Source: Shewanella sp. c952
GTDB lineage: Bacteria; Pseudomonadota; Gammaproteobacteria; Enterobacterales; Shewanellaceae
Direction: 5' to 3'
Length of the DNA stretch: 64,000 bases
Assembly: GCF_019654975.1 (NCBI RefSeq)
Contig: NZ_BPEW01000002.1
Location: 186,001 to 250,000, forward strand
Shown: piece after piece, positions 19,321-28,275 of the stretch
Numbering within the stretch: the stretch's first letter is position 1
Layout of the letters: each line of letters opens with the position of its first letter
Made by a program: the position numbers and the translations under genes
The notes under the pieces: model-generated
Database searches by the model: none
The model's input: the letters and a program-made list of their open reading frames with translations, nothing else
What the model was told of the DNA's origin: nothing

Positions 19321-19430
19321 CCTGATAGTGGCTGTATTGTAAATAACAATACCTTGCCTAGTTATTATTCTTGTTGTTCAATTTGTTGTTTTAGTAATGG
19401 TGTATTTGTACACTCTAATACTGATAGTGG
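19321..19430. promoter_or_regulatory. Upstream region of DUF819 copy 2 with repeats
   Basis: GTATTGT-AAATA-ACAATAC (19334-19352) is a perfect 7-base-arm palindrome 27 bases before the ATG. CTGATAGTGG occurs twice (19322-19331 and 19421-19430), and TTGTTGTT also occurs twice between them. These could be operator sites; the regulator is unknown. Confidence 0.4.
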
Positions 19431-19437
19431 TGTAACG

Positions 19438-19467
19438 AAAAAAGAGCCATTCGGCTCTCTTTTTTTG
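19438..19467. terminator. Terminator after sirB1
   Basis: AGAGCC, loop ATTC, GGCTCT, with A and T runs on both sides. It lies just after the sirB1 stop and upstream of the DUF819 copy 2 gene, and so separates these two transcripts. Confidence 0.85.
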
Positions 19468-19470
19468 CGC

Positions 19471-20262
19471 TTAATGGAACGTTTCAACGTCCTCTTTAAG
19501 CTCTTTCAATTGCATCTTTACCAGCTCAATGACAGGGTCATGTGGACTGTTATCGACAAAATGCTTTAAATCCGCCGTCGCGACGCTAATACAACCCAAC
19601 TGCTGGGCAATAAAAGCTCGCTCGCGGTTGAGGTTGAGATCTTCCGAGTGCCATTGCAGCAGCAAATTACAACATTCCATCGCAGGTTCAAATTTGTGCG
19701 CGACAATACTGCCCGCTTTCATCTCATGGATCATGCGTGACACGATGCGCTTTACTGACGCTGGCTTTAGGTAGCTAGGTTTAAATGCGGCAGCATTGCC
19801 TAGCTCACCACGTACTAATATATGCAGTTGATGTTTGCTTAACTCATTACCAGTTAGCGGATCTATATAGCGAATATCATCGTCAATTTGGCTCAGAAGT
19901 ACCGTTTGCCCAGGTAAAAGCAACGGCTCTAATTTAAGATCCAATTGCTTTGCCAACAACATCAGCACAGTGGCTAGCGTGGTACTATTACCCTGTTTTG
20001 ATGTCATGCACTTACCTAGATCGGCTGCTTCCGCGCTGTAATAAGCTTCCCGTGCACAGAAACCCAAGTCGTTATAAAACCAGTTCAGAAGTGCTTTTAA
20101 ACGGTCATGTCTGTCAACCACATAAAAGCTTAACACCGAGCCTGCAAGCTCAAGCCAAGCCCAATTAGCATTTTTCACTTTAGAAAAGCCCAGATGTTCA
20201 GCAACATCAAAGGCTGTTTCAGGTAATTGGATAGAATCGTTGAGTTTCAAGTGAGTCTTCAA
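19471..20262 (-). CDS. sirB1: SirB1 family protein, transglutaminase-like
   Basis: This 263-residue soluble protein matches SirB1/YchA: an N-terminal helical part with KALLNWFYNDLGFCAREAYY, then an NSTTLATVLMLLAKQLDLKLEPLLLPG segment and C-terminal TPR-like helices (RAFIAQQLGCISVATADLKHF). In this protein the family catalytic Cys position is not certain. The first codon is TTG at 20262; the TTGA overlap with the sirB2 stop suggests coupling. The usual partner genes are sirB2 upstream and kdsA downstream. The role of SirB1 is not settled. Confidence 0.85.
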   Translation of the reverse strand: MKTHLKLNDSIQLPETAFDVAEHLGFSKVKNANWAWLELAGSVLSFYVVDRHDRLKALLNWFYNDLGFCAREAYYSAEAADLGKCMTSKQGNSTTLATVLMLLAKQLDLKLEPLLLPGQTVLLSQIDDDIRYIDPLTGNELSKHQLHILVRGELGNAAAFKPSYLKPASVKRIVSRMIHEMKAGSIVAHKFEPAMECCNLLLQWHSEDLNLNRERAFIAQQLGCISVATADLKHFVDNSPHDPVIELVKMQLKELKEDVETFH

Positions 20263-20654
20263 CCTAATAAAACTGCTTGCTTAAACACAGCCAGTTTCGC
20301 GGCGTAAACCACCCAACCAATTGCGCCTAATGCGGCAAATACTTTAAATAATTTATTACGATTAGCCTTAAGAGCGATAGTCGCTAGAAGGATGTAGGCA
20401 ACTACAGCGCTTAGTTTTTCTGTCATCCAAGGATCAACAAATGGATACTGTTTAATAGAAAAACACAAAACCAAACCAGATAGCAGCAGGAAAGTATCGA
20501 TAACGTGCGGCGCAATTTTAACGAACTTTTTGTCCATTATCGGCGACTGACGTAAATGAAGCGAAAAACGCACAACAAAAAACAGCACACTTAACGCAAC
20601 AAACGTCATATGAGTATGCTTAAACACAGGGTATAAACTATAAAAAGTTTCCAT
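20259..20654 (-). CDS. sirB2: SirB2 family membrane protein
   Basis: This 131-residue integral membrane protein has four helices. The family features are visible: YPVFKHTHMTFVALSVLFFVVRFSL at the start, then KIAPHVIDTFLLLSGLVL. The ATG at 20654 is used; the region upstream has only a TTG in frame. It overlaps sirB1 by four bases. In E. coli this gene (ychQ) follows prmC, but here the 1 kb upstream contains no prmC or prfA. Confidence 0.85.
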   Translation of the reverse strand: METFYSLYPVFKHTHMTFVALSVLFFVVRFSLHLRQSPIMDKKFVKIAPHVIDTFLLLSGLVLCFSIKQYPFVDPWMTEKLSAVVAYILLATIALKANRNKLFKVFAALGAIGWVVYAAKLAVFKQAVLLG

Positions 20655-21540
20655 GATTTTAGGTCTTTTAGCCGACAAAGGCGCTAGTGTACCCGATCCC
20701 CTTAACCATAACCAATATCAGCGAATAGTATTGAGCAGGAGTGCGCAAAATTTAACCTTTGCATAGATATAGCTAAGCGTTAGCTGCAAACGGTCTGGCG
20801 GAGCGTTGTCTTTCTTTGACTCATGCAGCTGACTCTTTAACTGTTTTAGTGCTTTAGTATGTCTAACGAACTGCGGCTTCCACTGACTCTATTTCAACAG
20901 GTTCTGCCTTGTAAAATACACAAGGCCACACCTAAAGCTTCAAAGCGAACAAGTATTGCACGGCATAGATTAAGTAACGGGGGCTTCTGTGATCGTTTAT
21001 CAAGCTCTCATCAGCGACTGCTGCCAGATAGATAAACACCCGGGCTAGCCGAGTCATTTTCCTTGATAAGCCAACGCTCACCGACCTCATAAAAATTTGT
21101 CTATAACTGATGCAAAACAACTTTTTTAACTCACCCAAGAACAATATAGCGAGAATTGGCATTAAAAACCGGGTCATTTTTACAGCTAATTATGCTTACC
21201 TTTAGATATTCGACCACAGACTATTTTATGAAAAGTATCGAGAGCGGCACCATTAGGTTCACGATGCGATTCGGAAATTACGTCCAAAGTCGCACCCAAT
21301 TTAGCTATTTGCTCATAATATGCAAAATCTTTTTCGTGGAATAATCAGCCCCTAGAATCAACTTAACAATACCGGCACCACAAACAAAATATTAAATAAT
21401 ATCAAAAAGTTAAAACGGTAAACGTTCACCAAGTTAATGCCTATCTATAACGACCTTAAATTTAGCCTGATATCCTATTTAGAAAAAATCAAAACCATTT
21501 TATTGCATATTGTATACCCTTTAGTGTTAAGATGAATAAA
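20655..21540. other. Gene-poor stretch upstream of sirB2
   Basis: No convincing gene is seen on either strand. A minus-strand open frame (20932-21177) reads as a short hydrophobic-basic protein without a usable ribosome site, and stops follow in the next part. Some of the sequence may be decayed coding DNA, but I cannot name a source. The prmC and prfA genes that usually precede sirB2 are absent. Confidence 0.5.
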
Positions 21541-21541
21541 A

Positions 21542-21570
21542 TTCAGATACATGCCGCTCTGGATTATATT
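21542..21570 (+). promoter_or_regulatory. Candidate metR promoter
   Basis: TTCAGA at 21542-21547 and TATATT at 21565-21570 are spaced by 17 bases. The MetJ boxes lie directly downstream, over the expected start site. Confidence 0.5.
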
Positions 21571-21580
21571 GTTTCAAATT

Positions 21581-21612
21581 ACACACCTAGACGTCTGGAC
21601 GTCCAAGTGTCC
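21581..21612 (+). promoter_or_regulatory. MetJ operator (tandem met boxes)
   Basis: Consecutive 8-base units are ACACACCT, AGACGTCT, GGACGTCC and AAGTGTCC. The second is the exact met-box consensus and the third and fourth are close to it. Such tandem repeats are the known binding mode of MetJ with S-adenosylmethionine. It sits 74 bases before metR, so metR should be repressed by methionine via MetJ. Confidence 0.85.
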
Positions 21613-21685
21613 ATTATGGTAATCTATTTCATCGCAATCGAATTGAATTCAAGAGCAACATGAGACAACTTCATGTGAGGATAAA

Positions 21686-22588
21686 ATGATAGAGCTTAGA
21701 CATTTACGTACATTAGTTGCCCTAAAAGAAAGCGGAAGTCTCGCAGGTGCTGCGAAGAAGCGCTTTGTCACACAATCGGCACTGTCTCATCAGATCAAGG
21801 AACTTGAAACTAGGATTAACTCAGCCATTTTTGTGCGAAAGAGTAAGCCGTTATCTTTCACCCAAGAAGGCTCAAGATTACTAAACCTTGCAGAAGACAT
21901 TTTGCCTAAGGTCATAGAGACCGAGTTTGATCTAAAAAAAGGTCTTGAAGAGGGCGATAATAAGCTGGGTGTGGGAATTGAGTGCCACAGCTGTTTCCGC
22001 TGGTTAATGCCAGTTATGGAGCTATTTAGGCAGGAATATCCTCAGGCAGATCTTGACCTTTCAAGCCGTCACCTATTTGATTCACTGAATGCACTTGAGG
22101 TGGGTGAACTAGATGTGGTGCTAACCTCAGATCCTGTGCCAGGGCAAGCAATTGCTTATCAGCACCTTTTTGACTTTGAAGTACGACTTGTTGTGGCCAG
22201 TAACCACCCGCTTGCCAATGAAGAGTTTGTCACACCAAAGCAGCTTGAAAACCTGCCAATTTTAAGCTATCCGGTAGCGCTAGAACGATTGGATATTTAC
22301 CGCCACTTCATGGAGCCTGCAGGCATTCAGGCGGGTGCAATCATCAAATGTGACCTCACCATGATGTTGCTACAACGCATTGCCTGTAAAGATGGTATTG
22401 CTGCATTACCAAACTGGTCAATCAGTGAAAGCCACGGCCTAAACCTAGTTAGTATCAAGTTGGGTCCTGACGGGCTTAAAAGACCATTATTTGGGGCGTA
22501 CCGTAGAAATGGTTCAAATGCCCGTTTAGCACAGCATTGGTTAGAAATGGTTGCTAAGGAAGGAATTGAAAAGCAAAAGCTCAAATAG
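21686..22588 (+). CDS. metR: LysR family regulator MetR
   Basis: This 300-residue LysR protein starts MIELRHLRTLVALKESGSLAGAA, the characteristic MetR N-terminal DNA-binding domain, and has the TQSALSHQIKELE recognition helix. MetR activates methionine synthesis genes (metE, metH, metF) with homocysteine as effector. A MetJ operator of four met boxes precedes it at 21581-21612. It is transcribed alone and ends at a strong terminator. Confidence 0.93.
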   Translation: MIELRHLRTLVALKESGSLAGAAKKRFVTQSALSHQIKELETRINSAIFVRKSKPLSFTQEGSRLLNLAEDILPKVIETEFDLKKGLEEGDNKLGVGIECHSCFRWLMPVMELFRQEYPQADLDLSSRHLFDSLNALEVGELDVVLTSDPVPGQAIAYQHLFDFEVRLVVASNHPLANEEFVTPKQLENLPILSYPVALERLDIYRHFMEPAGIQAGAIIKCDLTMMLLQRIACKDGIAALPNWSISESHGLNLVSIKLGPDGLKRPLFGAYRRNGSNARLAQHWLEMVAKEGIEKQKLK

Positions 22589-22616
22589 AACGACTTGCTC
22601 ACCAATCAATCGATAT

Positions 22617-22645
22617 AAAAAAGCCTGCTAAATGCAGGCTTTTTA
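22617..22645. terminator. Terminator between metR and the HDOD gene
   Basis: AAGCCTGC, loop TAAAT, GCAGGCTT, with A and T runs. It can serve both convergent genes. Confidence 0.88.
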
Positions 22646-22651
22646 TTAACT

Positions 22652-23380
22652 CTATAGTGGTCTTAATAGGAGGTTTCGTTTAGCTAGCGTTCGTCTAAGT
22701 ACTAAACCTGGTGACGAAGCGTTATGAGTTTGTCGCAAATTGTGGGCAATCAAAAATTCATCACGTAGCTCATCATCTAGCCCTAGAGACTCAAATGCCT
22801 CCATAGTCAGTGTTTGCTGCTGATTTTCAAGAATACCTTTAAGCACGCTAAGTGAATAAGGCTTATCTACTTCACTATTTAGGTAAGCAAAAGCAGTCAG
22901 CGCGATGATATCTCCAAACACACTAAACAGCGCTAGAGTTTGCACTTCATCAGGGCTGATATCAAAACTATTCATTTGATACAGAGTATCGACTGCATCG
23001 GTTGCAACGGCCTCTGTTAATGCCCAGTAGCCGTGAACCAGTTTTTTGTAAGGCTCTTTTAACTCATCGAGTCTTTCTTTCAAATAAAAAGTAAACGCGT
23101 AACGGTAAATATTCACCTGTCCAAGCCTAACTAATGCATCCTTCAATGAACGATTCTTAGCGGATTGAGCAGAGATTTGATTTGCCGTACTGCTACGCCA
23201 CAATAAGTGTGCAGATAGCGCCGGATCTGACGAGACAATGTCAATGACATTTCGAATATCACCATCAGCTATGATGGCTTTTTTTAATGGGATAAGTATC
23301 CCTCTACGGCCAATTACCTGCTCTTCATTGCCGATAATCGCGCGTACTTGAGTAAATACCTGCTGCTCAAGATCTGTCAT
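22652..23380 (-). CDS. HDOD domain protein
   Basis: This 242-residue protein from the ATG at 23380 has no signal peptide. It looks like an HDOD (HD-related output domain) protein: IVSSDPALSAHLLWRSSTANQISAQ, then LKDALVRLGQVNIYRYAFTFYL, followed by a central HD-like fold without the metal-binding HD pair. HDOD proteins take part in signalling, often with cyclic di-GMP pathways or stress responses, but they have no known catalysis. A start at 23443 would add 21 residues of poor match. It is convergent with metR and shares the terminator with it. Confidence 0.7.
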   Translation of the reverse strand: MTDLEQQVFTQVRAIIGNEEQVIGRRGILIPLKKAIIADGDIRNVIDIVSSDPALSAHLLWRSSTANQISAQSAKNRSLKDALVRLGQVNIYRYAFTFYLKERLDELKEPYKKLVHGYWALTEAVATDAVDTLYQMNSFDISPDEVQTLALFSVFGDIIALTAFAYLNSEVDKPYSLSVLKGILENQQQTLTMEAFESLGLDDELRDEFLIAHNLRQTHNASSPGLVLRRTLAKRNLLLRPL

Positions 23381-23719
23381 TTGAAACGTTAAACCTTTTA
23401 TTATATTTATATATATGCTCAATCTGCTAATAACTCTTAACAATTGGCAATTGGAGCCAAGCTCTCTGCCCCTAGCTTAGCAAGTTTCAGCCATTTTTTG
23501 CGCATTAAATTTAGTTTAGTGAATAAATCTGTGATTCCAATAACAATCCAAATAAAGACTGTGTCAAAGGTAAAAACCCCCGTAAATTGGCTGTATAAGC
23601 CTTAATAATTAGTGAGTACATAGACTTAAGAGCCCCGCTAACTCAACGACCAAGGATCAAGTTCACTATTTTAGCTTTTTTCTGCTATTAACACTCGATA
23701 CTGGTAAATCGAGTTCGAG
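23381..23719. other. Intergenic region without a gene
   Basis: About 340 bases between two minus-strand genes. It must hold the HDOD gene promoter. I see no coding signal and no clear structural motif. Confidence 0.5.
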
Positions 23720-24313
23720 TTAAGCCCGGCCTATATAATGATTAATGGCTTCAGCTAACGCTCGGTAACCGCTGTCATTAAGATGAATGGTATCTGATTT
23801 TTGACTTGGGCTGCCTAACAGTTCGCTAAGCGTCTCTTCCAACAAGACTAATTGGTACTCCTGCGCTAACTCAGCATAAATAGGTGAAGGAGTAAGAAAT
23901 AGGCTTTTCTGTGGTACCGCGATTAACAACACTGTGATCCCTTGCGATTGTGCCAACTCAATCATGCTCGCCAAATTATTTCTGGTCTCAGCGATAGGAC
24001 GATTTCTTAAAAAATCATTGCCGCCTTCTAGTAAGATGAGCAGCTCTGGAGAATGTTTTGCTAATACTGAAGGCAACCTCTGTCGCCCTTTAGCCGTAGT
24101 TTCACCAGATATACCAGCATTGATAACCGTTAATTGACTAATGTCAGCGAGTTGAGCCGGATAATCAGCCCCTTTGCTAGCACCAACACCTGCAGTTAAG
24201 CTATCCCCAAAAGCGACAATAGTAGCGCCTGATGACAAAAGAGGCAGTCGCGCATCTTGGCACGATTGCAGTAGCAATATACAGGGCAATAAAAGCAGTA
24301 AACCAAATTTCAT
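23720..24313 (-). CDS. GDSL/SGNH lipolytic lipoprotein (TesA-like)
   Basis: This 197-residue protein has a signal peptide with lipobox LQSC (Cys 18). The SGNH hydrolase blocks are clear: GDSL block AFGDSLTAG (Ser nucleophile), block II Gly in INAGISGETT, GGND (Asn) and the C-terminal DTIHLNDSGY (Asp/His). The layout resembles arylesterase/TesA, thioesterase I. As a lipoprotein it would act at the inner or outer membrane on ester or acyl-CoA-like substrates. Its start is just after a gene-free region. There is no operon partner. Confidence 0.85.
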   Translation of the reverse strand: MKFGLLLLLPCILLLQSCQDARLPLLSSGATIVAFGDSLTAGVGASKGADYPAQLADISQLTVINAGISGETTAKGRQRLPSVLAKHSPELLILLEGGNDFLRNRPIAETRNNLASMIELAQSQGITVLLIAVPQKSLFLTPSPIYAELAQEYQLVLLEETLSELLGSPSQKSDTIHLNDSGYRALAEAINHYIGRA

Positions 24314-24470
24314 ATCTCAAACTCAACCAATAAAAAGGTGCTAATGACTAGCATAATGATTAACCCAGCAAAAATGAATGCTTAAGCAGGTCTTTGTACC
24401 AGCGAGTCTAAAAGGTTATTCACCAGTTGGCATTCTAGGTTTCATCACAGTTCTGCACTGTTAAGCACAA

Positions 24471-24501
24471 AAAATCGCTGACGCATCACGGCAGCGATTT
24501 T
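24471..24501 (-). terminator. lgt terminator
   Basis: AAAATCGCTG and CAGCGATTTT are 10-base arms with an 11-base loop. The minus strand continues with T residues, just after the lgt-like stop codon. Confidence 0.85.
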
Positions 24502-24524
24502 AATTGCATTGAGTAAGCCAGATT

Positions 24525-25316
24525 CTATTCGCTCGTGTTAGCTTTACGCATATAAGGGATGACGAGCAGCGCTATGCCCACTAGCAAGAATGGAATACTC
24601 AACAATTGGCCAGCACTGAATGTCCATGAATCAGCATAAACAGCTTGTTTAACCTTCACCATTTCAATAGCGAAACGAGCACTAAATACTAGAACTAAGA
24701 ACAGTCCAAAAATGGCACCATGTTTCTGCTTCATCTCAGTCATTCTATAGATGCACCATAACAAGGCAAAAATTGACAAGTAGGCAATAGCTTCGTACAG
24801 CTGCGCTGGATGGCGAGGTAACATATCAATTCTTTCAAAGATAATCCCCCATGGCTTATCAGTCGGTAAGCCAAGAATCTCTGAGTTAACGAAATTTGCC
24901 ATTCGCACAAAGAAACCAAAGATCGCTGTAGCAATAGCCAAACGGTCAAGCAGGAATAAGAATGGTAACTTCACCTGACGTTGATAGTAATAAAGCGCTA
25001 GGATGGCACCTAGTCCGCCGCCATGGCTCGCTAAGCCGCCTTCCCATATCGCAAATATTTTAAGTGGGTGGCTTAGGTAATACGCTGGATCGTAGAATAG
25101 ACAATGGGCTAAGCGCGCGCCGACGATAATGCCCACCACACAATACATCAGTAGATTGTCTAACGACTCAACTGGCAAATTTTCCCTAACATAAATACGC
25201 TTCATCACCTGAAAGCCAGAGGCAATCGCCAATGCGAACAATATGCCGTACCAATGTACTTTAAGCCCCATAAAACTAATTGCTACAGGGTCTACATTCC
25301 AAATCATGTGGTCCAA
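24525..25316 (-). CDS. lgt: Prolipoprotein diacylglyceryl transferase, divergent
   Basis: This 263-residue inner-membrane enzyme with seven helices should move diacylglycerol from phosphatidylglycerol to the lipobox Cys. Family stretches are present: VHWYGILFALAIASGF, the SHGGGLG loop with the His matching E. coli H103, RHPAQLYEA, and an Arg in ARFAIEMVK matching R239. Differences stand out: the G-R-x-G-N-F signature reads V-R-M-A-N-F, and the residue matching E. coli Tyr235 is Val. It is alone, without the ptsP or thyA neighbours that lgt often has. It may be a second, specialised Lgt, or the only copy with drift; this window cannot tell. Confidence 0.8.
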   Translation of the reverse strand: MDHMIWNVDPVAISFMGLKVHWYGILFALAIASGFQVMKRIYVRENLPVESLDNLLMYCVVGIIVGARLAHCLFYDPAYYLSHPLKIFAIWEGGLASHGGGLGAILALYYYQRQVKLPFLFLLDRLAIATAIFGFFVRMANFVNSEILGLPTDKPWGIIFERIDMLPRHPAQLYEAIAYLSIFALLWCIYRMTEMKQKHGAIFGLFLVLVFSARFAIEMVKVKQAVYADSWTFSAGQLLSIPFLLVGIALLVIPYMRKANTSE

Positions 25317-25978
25317 TTTAAACCTTCCAAAGCTATGCTTTTAAATCAAAATACTCGAATCTATTGCGCTGTTTTACTCTGCAACAATCGATTTAGCAAG
25401 CGCATCAGCCAATAAAGTCAAATTAGACCGCTCAGTGACTCGACGACGGACTCACCAATAGAAGGATTCGCTCATTAACAGCATCTGTTGTTCATTTATG
25501 TATTGTCAAAGCTGAAGTTGAGGTCACAACCCATTACCACCCAATTAGGCACCACTGACAATAATAAGGGAGAATAGCTATTTCTAAATCAAATACTATT
25601 AGTTCACATTTATATAGAAATAACAAAATGGTGCACACTAATTTAATTTACTCAGAATCAATCACACAACCACATATTATTTGAGCAGGCTCATGACATA
25701 TAATAATTATAGATATGACCACAACAATAATTAACCATGAAATACAAACACTTCTAAATTAGGCTTAACTAAAAGCATTCACTTACCCACACAGCTGCAC
25801 ATCTATAAAAAGACCTAAACATCAGATAGATAACCATCAAAAAACAACAAAACCAAAAAGAGAACACACTAATAGAGTTGTATCAAGATGCATCAAGCTA
25901 AATAATATTGATAACAGTCACATTTACAAAATAGATATATATGTACCTTAAAATAAGATTAACCATACATTAAGCCAC
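25317..25978. other. AT-rich intergenic region between lgt and apbE
   Basis: About 660 bases, notably A/T-rich, between two divergent genes. It has no open frame of note. Promoters for both genes must lie here. Its base composition continues into the apbE gene, which is more AT-rich than the core genes around it. Confidence 0.5.
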
Positions 25979-26983
25979 ATGAATATTTTTTTTATAATTG
26001 TAATTTCAATCATAGCAACCGCTTCATTCAACTGCTCAGCAAATGAAATAAAAACTCTAAAAGGCTTCACCATGGGGAATAATTTCAAAGTCACTTGGTC
26101 AGAAGAAAATATCACAGCAGATAGAATGAACGAACTATCAAATAGAATAAACAATAAGCTTAAACATATAAGTCAATCCATGTCTACATGGAACAGTAAC
26201 TCAGAGTTAAGCAAAATTAATAGCGGTAGCCAGCTAAATAATATCGAGCTTTCTCCTGAGTTAGCTAAGGTTATTGATAGTTCGCTAAAGCTTAATCAAC
26301 TTACTGAAGGTGCTTTAGACATCACCGTTGCACCTCTTATACAACTTTGGGGGTTTGGCGTTAGCGGAATAATTGAAAATGCACCATCAGACTCAGAGAT
26401 AGAAACAGTAAAAAAACTAACCGGCGCCGAAAAAATAACCATTAAAGACAGGAAATTACAGAGATACCATAAAGATGTCAGTATCGACCTTTCTGCTATT
26501 GCTAAAGGCTATGCCGTCGATGTGATTGCGGCAATTCTAGAAGAAAATAATATCGAAAATTACATCGTTGATATTGGTGGGGAGTTAAAGCTAAAAGGCA
26601 ATAAAAGTAATAAGCCTTGGACAGTGGGTATTGATAAACCTTTTGCATATTCGAGTGGTCAAATTGAAGTGATCGAACCAGGTAATAAAGGTATAGCAAC
26701 TTCAGGGAATTACAGAAAATACTTTGAAAGTAATGGAAAACACTACTCTCACATTATTAATCCCATCACGGGGAAACCAGTACAGCATACAGTGGTATCA
26801 GCAACTGTTATTAGCGACAGCTGTATGAAATCTGATGGATTGGCAACTGCATTCATGGTGTTACCTGTTAATAAATCATTAGAAATAGCAAATAACAATA
26901 ATCTTTCAATTATGATAATAGAGGACAAATTTGGAAAACTAACCACACACTACTCAAATAGTTTTAAGCAATACATAAATTAG
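25979..26983 (+). CDS. apbE: ApbE, FAD:protein FMN transferase
   Basis: This 334-residue exported enzyme (signal peptide to about residue 21) transfers FMN from FAD to a Ser/Thr in a D-G-x-[S/T]-G-A-[T/S] motif of a target protein in the periplasm. Family blocks are visible: GFTMGNNFKVTW, ISQSMSTWNSNSELSKIN, the central ALDITVAPLIQLWGFG, DLSAIAKGYAVD and the NPITGKPV and DGLATAF segments. The last two contribute to the Mg/FAD site. It is Ile/Lys/Asn-rich and AT-rich. The dihaem lipoprotein gene begins 76 bases downstream and carries such a target motif. The local target is inferred; Nqr or Rnf genes are not in this window. Confidence 0.9.
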   Translation: MNIFFIIVISIIATASFNCSANEIKTLKGFTMGNNFKVTWSEENITADRMNELSNRINNKLKHISQSMSTWNSNSELSKINSGSQLNNIELSPELAKVIDSSLKLNQLTEGALDITVAPLIQLWGFGVSGIIENAPSDSEIETVKKLTGAEKITIKDRKLQRYHKDVSIDLSAIAKGYAVDVIAAILEENNIENYIVDIGGELKLKGNKSNKPWTVGIDKPFAYSSGQIEVIEPGNKGIATSGNYRKYFESNGKHYSHIINPITGKPVQHTVVSATVISDSCMKSDGLATAFMVLPVNKSLEIANNNNLSIMIIEDKFGKLTTHYSNSFKQYIN

Positions 26984-27059
26984 AAATAACTATACAAAAT
27001 TGCATAACAAGCAATAAATAAAAACATAAGTAGAATTAATCTACGCAGGGGAATACAAA

Positions 27060-28226
27060 ATGAAAAACAAATTTAAACTAAGCCTACTTTGTGTCTCAAT
27101 ATTGGCACTAACGGGTTGTAATGATGATGACAATACTGATACCTCAGGACTAGAAGCACAAATTGCGACACTTGAAACTCAAAATTCTGAATTAACATCT
27201 TCAAACAAGACACTTACTGAAAACAACGATGCGCTTACGGCTGACAATACCGGCTTACAAGCAAAAGCCGTCAGCTACATCAGTAATTTCAGTCAGCAAT
27301 GTGCAGAAGCAGGTGTAAAATTTGACTATGTTGATCCTAATGCGCCAATTGTAGCAGCAAGTGCAACCCCAAGTTATATGGTGAAAGCGGCAGAAGAAGC
27401 TGATTGCTTATCATGCCATACCTATGAAGCACCAGTTGAAGTGCCCCACGCAGATTATGGCGCGACATGTTCGCAATGTCATGATAATCCACATCTAGAA
27501 GAAGCACCTATTGAAGGTAAACCAACAGATCCAACCTTTACTCAGCCAAACCCATCACCGACTCTTGTAGATGGTAAAACAGGGGCGTCGGGCTCGTTCT
27601 ATTACACACCTGCATCATATTTAAATGCCGATTATCTAGCTTCACGCCTAAGCGGTTCTGTACATAACTTCGAATGGGCCGAAGCTACAGATGAAGCGCC
27701 AGGTGTCGATAACTTAGCAGCAGCTTGTCAGTTGGAAGACAGAGAACATATCAAAGCGATGTTCCCAACTGACGGCAAGAGTTATAGCTTAAATGGTTTT
27801 AGTAACCAGATGGGCGCAAAGCTTATCTCTACGGTAAATAAGTTTACCGATGAAGAAACCAATGAAATTGTTGAAACGGCAAATATTGCCATCTTCGGCT
27901 ACGGCATGAAGAAAGAGGGTGATGACTACACTGTTTCAATGAGCATTGGTAAAAACAACACCTGTTACAACGCGGTTATGAATGGTGAGGCGCGTATGTC
28001 TTACTATGAGTATGATCCAATGCTTTCAGTTAAACATGAGCGTAACCAAGGAGCCCGTATCCTTGCAACTCTTGACTACACTAAGACTGCGCTAAAGCAA
28101 GGTTGGTCAACAGTTCTTCCTGGCTTCGGCGCTGGCGAAAACTTCACACCAGCCCAAGTCAACTGGGAAGATGTTGGTTCTTGTTCTTTAGTATTCAAAG
28201 TAGACAGCATTATCCCACTAGGTTAA
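27060..28226 (+). CDS. Dihaem c-type cytochrome lipoprotein with flavinylation-like motif
   Basis: This 388-residue protein has lipobox LTGC (Cys 20), a heptad-like coiled-coil region at about 31-70 (LEAQIATLETQNSELTSSNK) and two haem c sites, C116LSCH and C137SQCH. A D171-G-K-T-G-A-S177 motif follows, then a C-terminal domain of about 200 residues with four more Cys in the whole protein (81, 223, 302, 375). The motif fits the ApbE target consensus, with Ser 177 as the possible FMN site. The ribosome site is AGGGG. It follows apbE by 76 bases in the same direction. The overall architecture is not one I can name. An envelope electron-transfer role is inferred. Confidence 0.72.
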   Translation: MKNKFKLSLLCVSILALTGCNDDDNTDTSGLEAQIATLETQNSELTSSNKTLTENNDALTADNTGLQAKAVSYISNFSQQCAEAGVKFDYVDPNAPIVAASATPSYMVKAAEEADCLSCHTYEAPVEVPHADYGATCSQCHDNPHLEEAPIEGKPTDPTFTQPNPSPTLVDGKTGASGSFYYTPASYLNADYLASRLSGSVHNFEWAEATDEAPGVDNLAAACQLEDREHIKAMFPTDGKSYSLNGFSNQMGAKLISTVNKFTDEETNEIVETANIAIFGYGMKKEGDDYTVSMSIGKNNTCYNAVMNGEARMSYYEYDPMLSVKHERNQGARILATLDYTKTALKQGWSTVLPGFGAGENFTPAQVNWEDVGSCSLVFKVDSIIPLG

Positions 28227-28243
28227 CCCCTAACCGATTCAAC

Positions 28244-28275
28244 AAACGGCTGCGAATATAGCAGCCGTTTTTTTC
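28244..28275 (+). terminator. Terminator of the apbE/cytochrome unit
   Basis: AAACGGCTGC, loop GAATATA, GCAGCCGTTT, then a T run. It lies 17 bases after the cytochrome stop codon. Confidence 0.9.

Noticed and set aside
20932..21177. An 81-residue minus-strand open frame with a hydrophobic-basic sequence.
   Set aside because: It has no ribosome site, no recognisable family and sits in a stretch full of stops.
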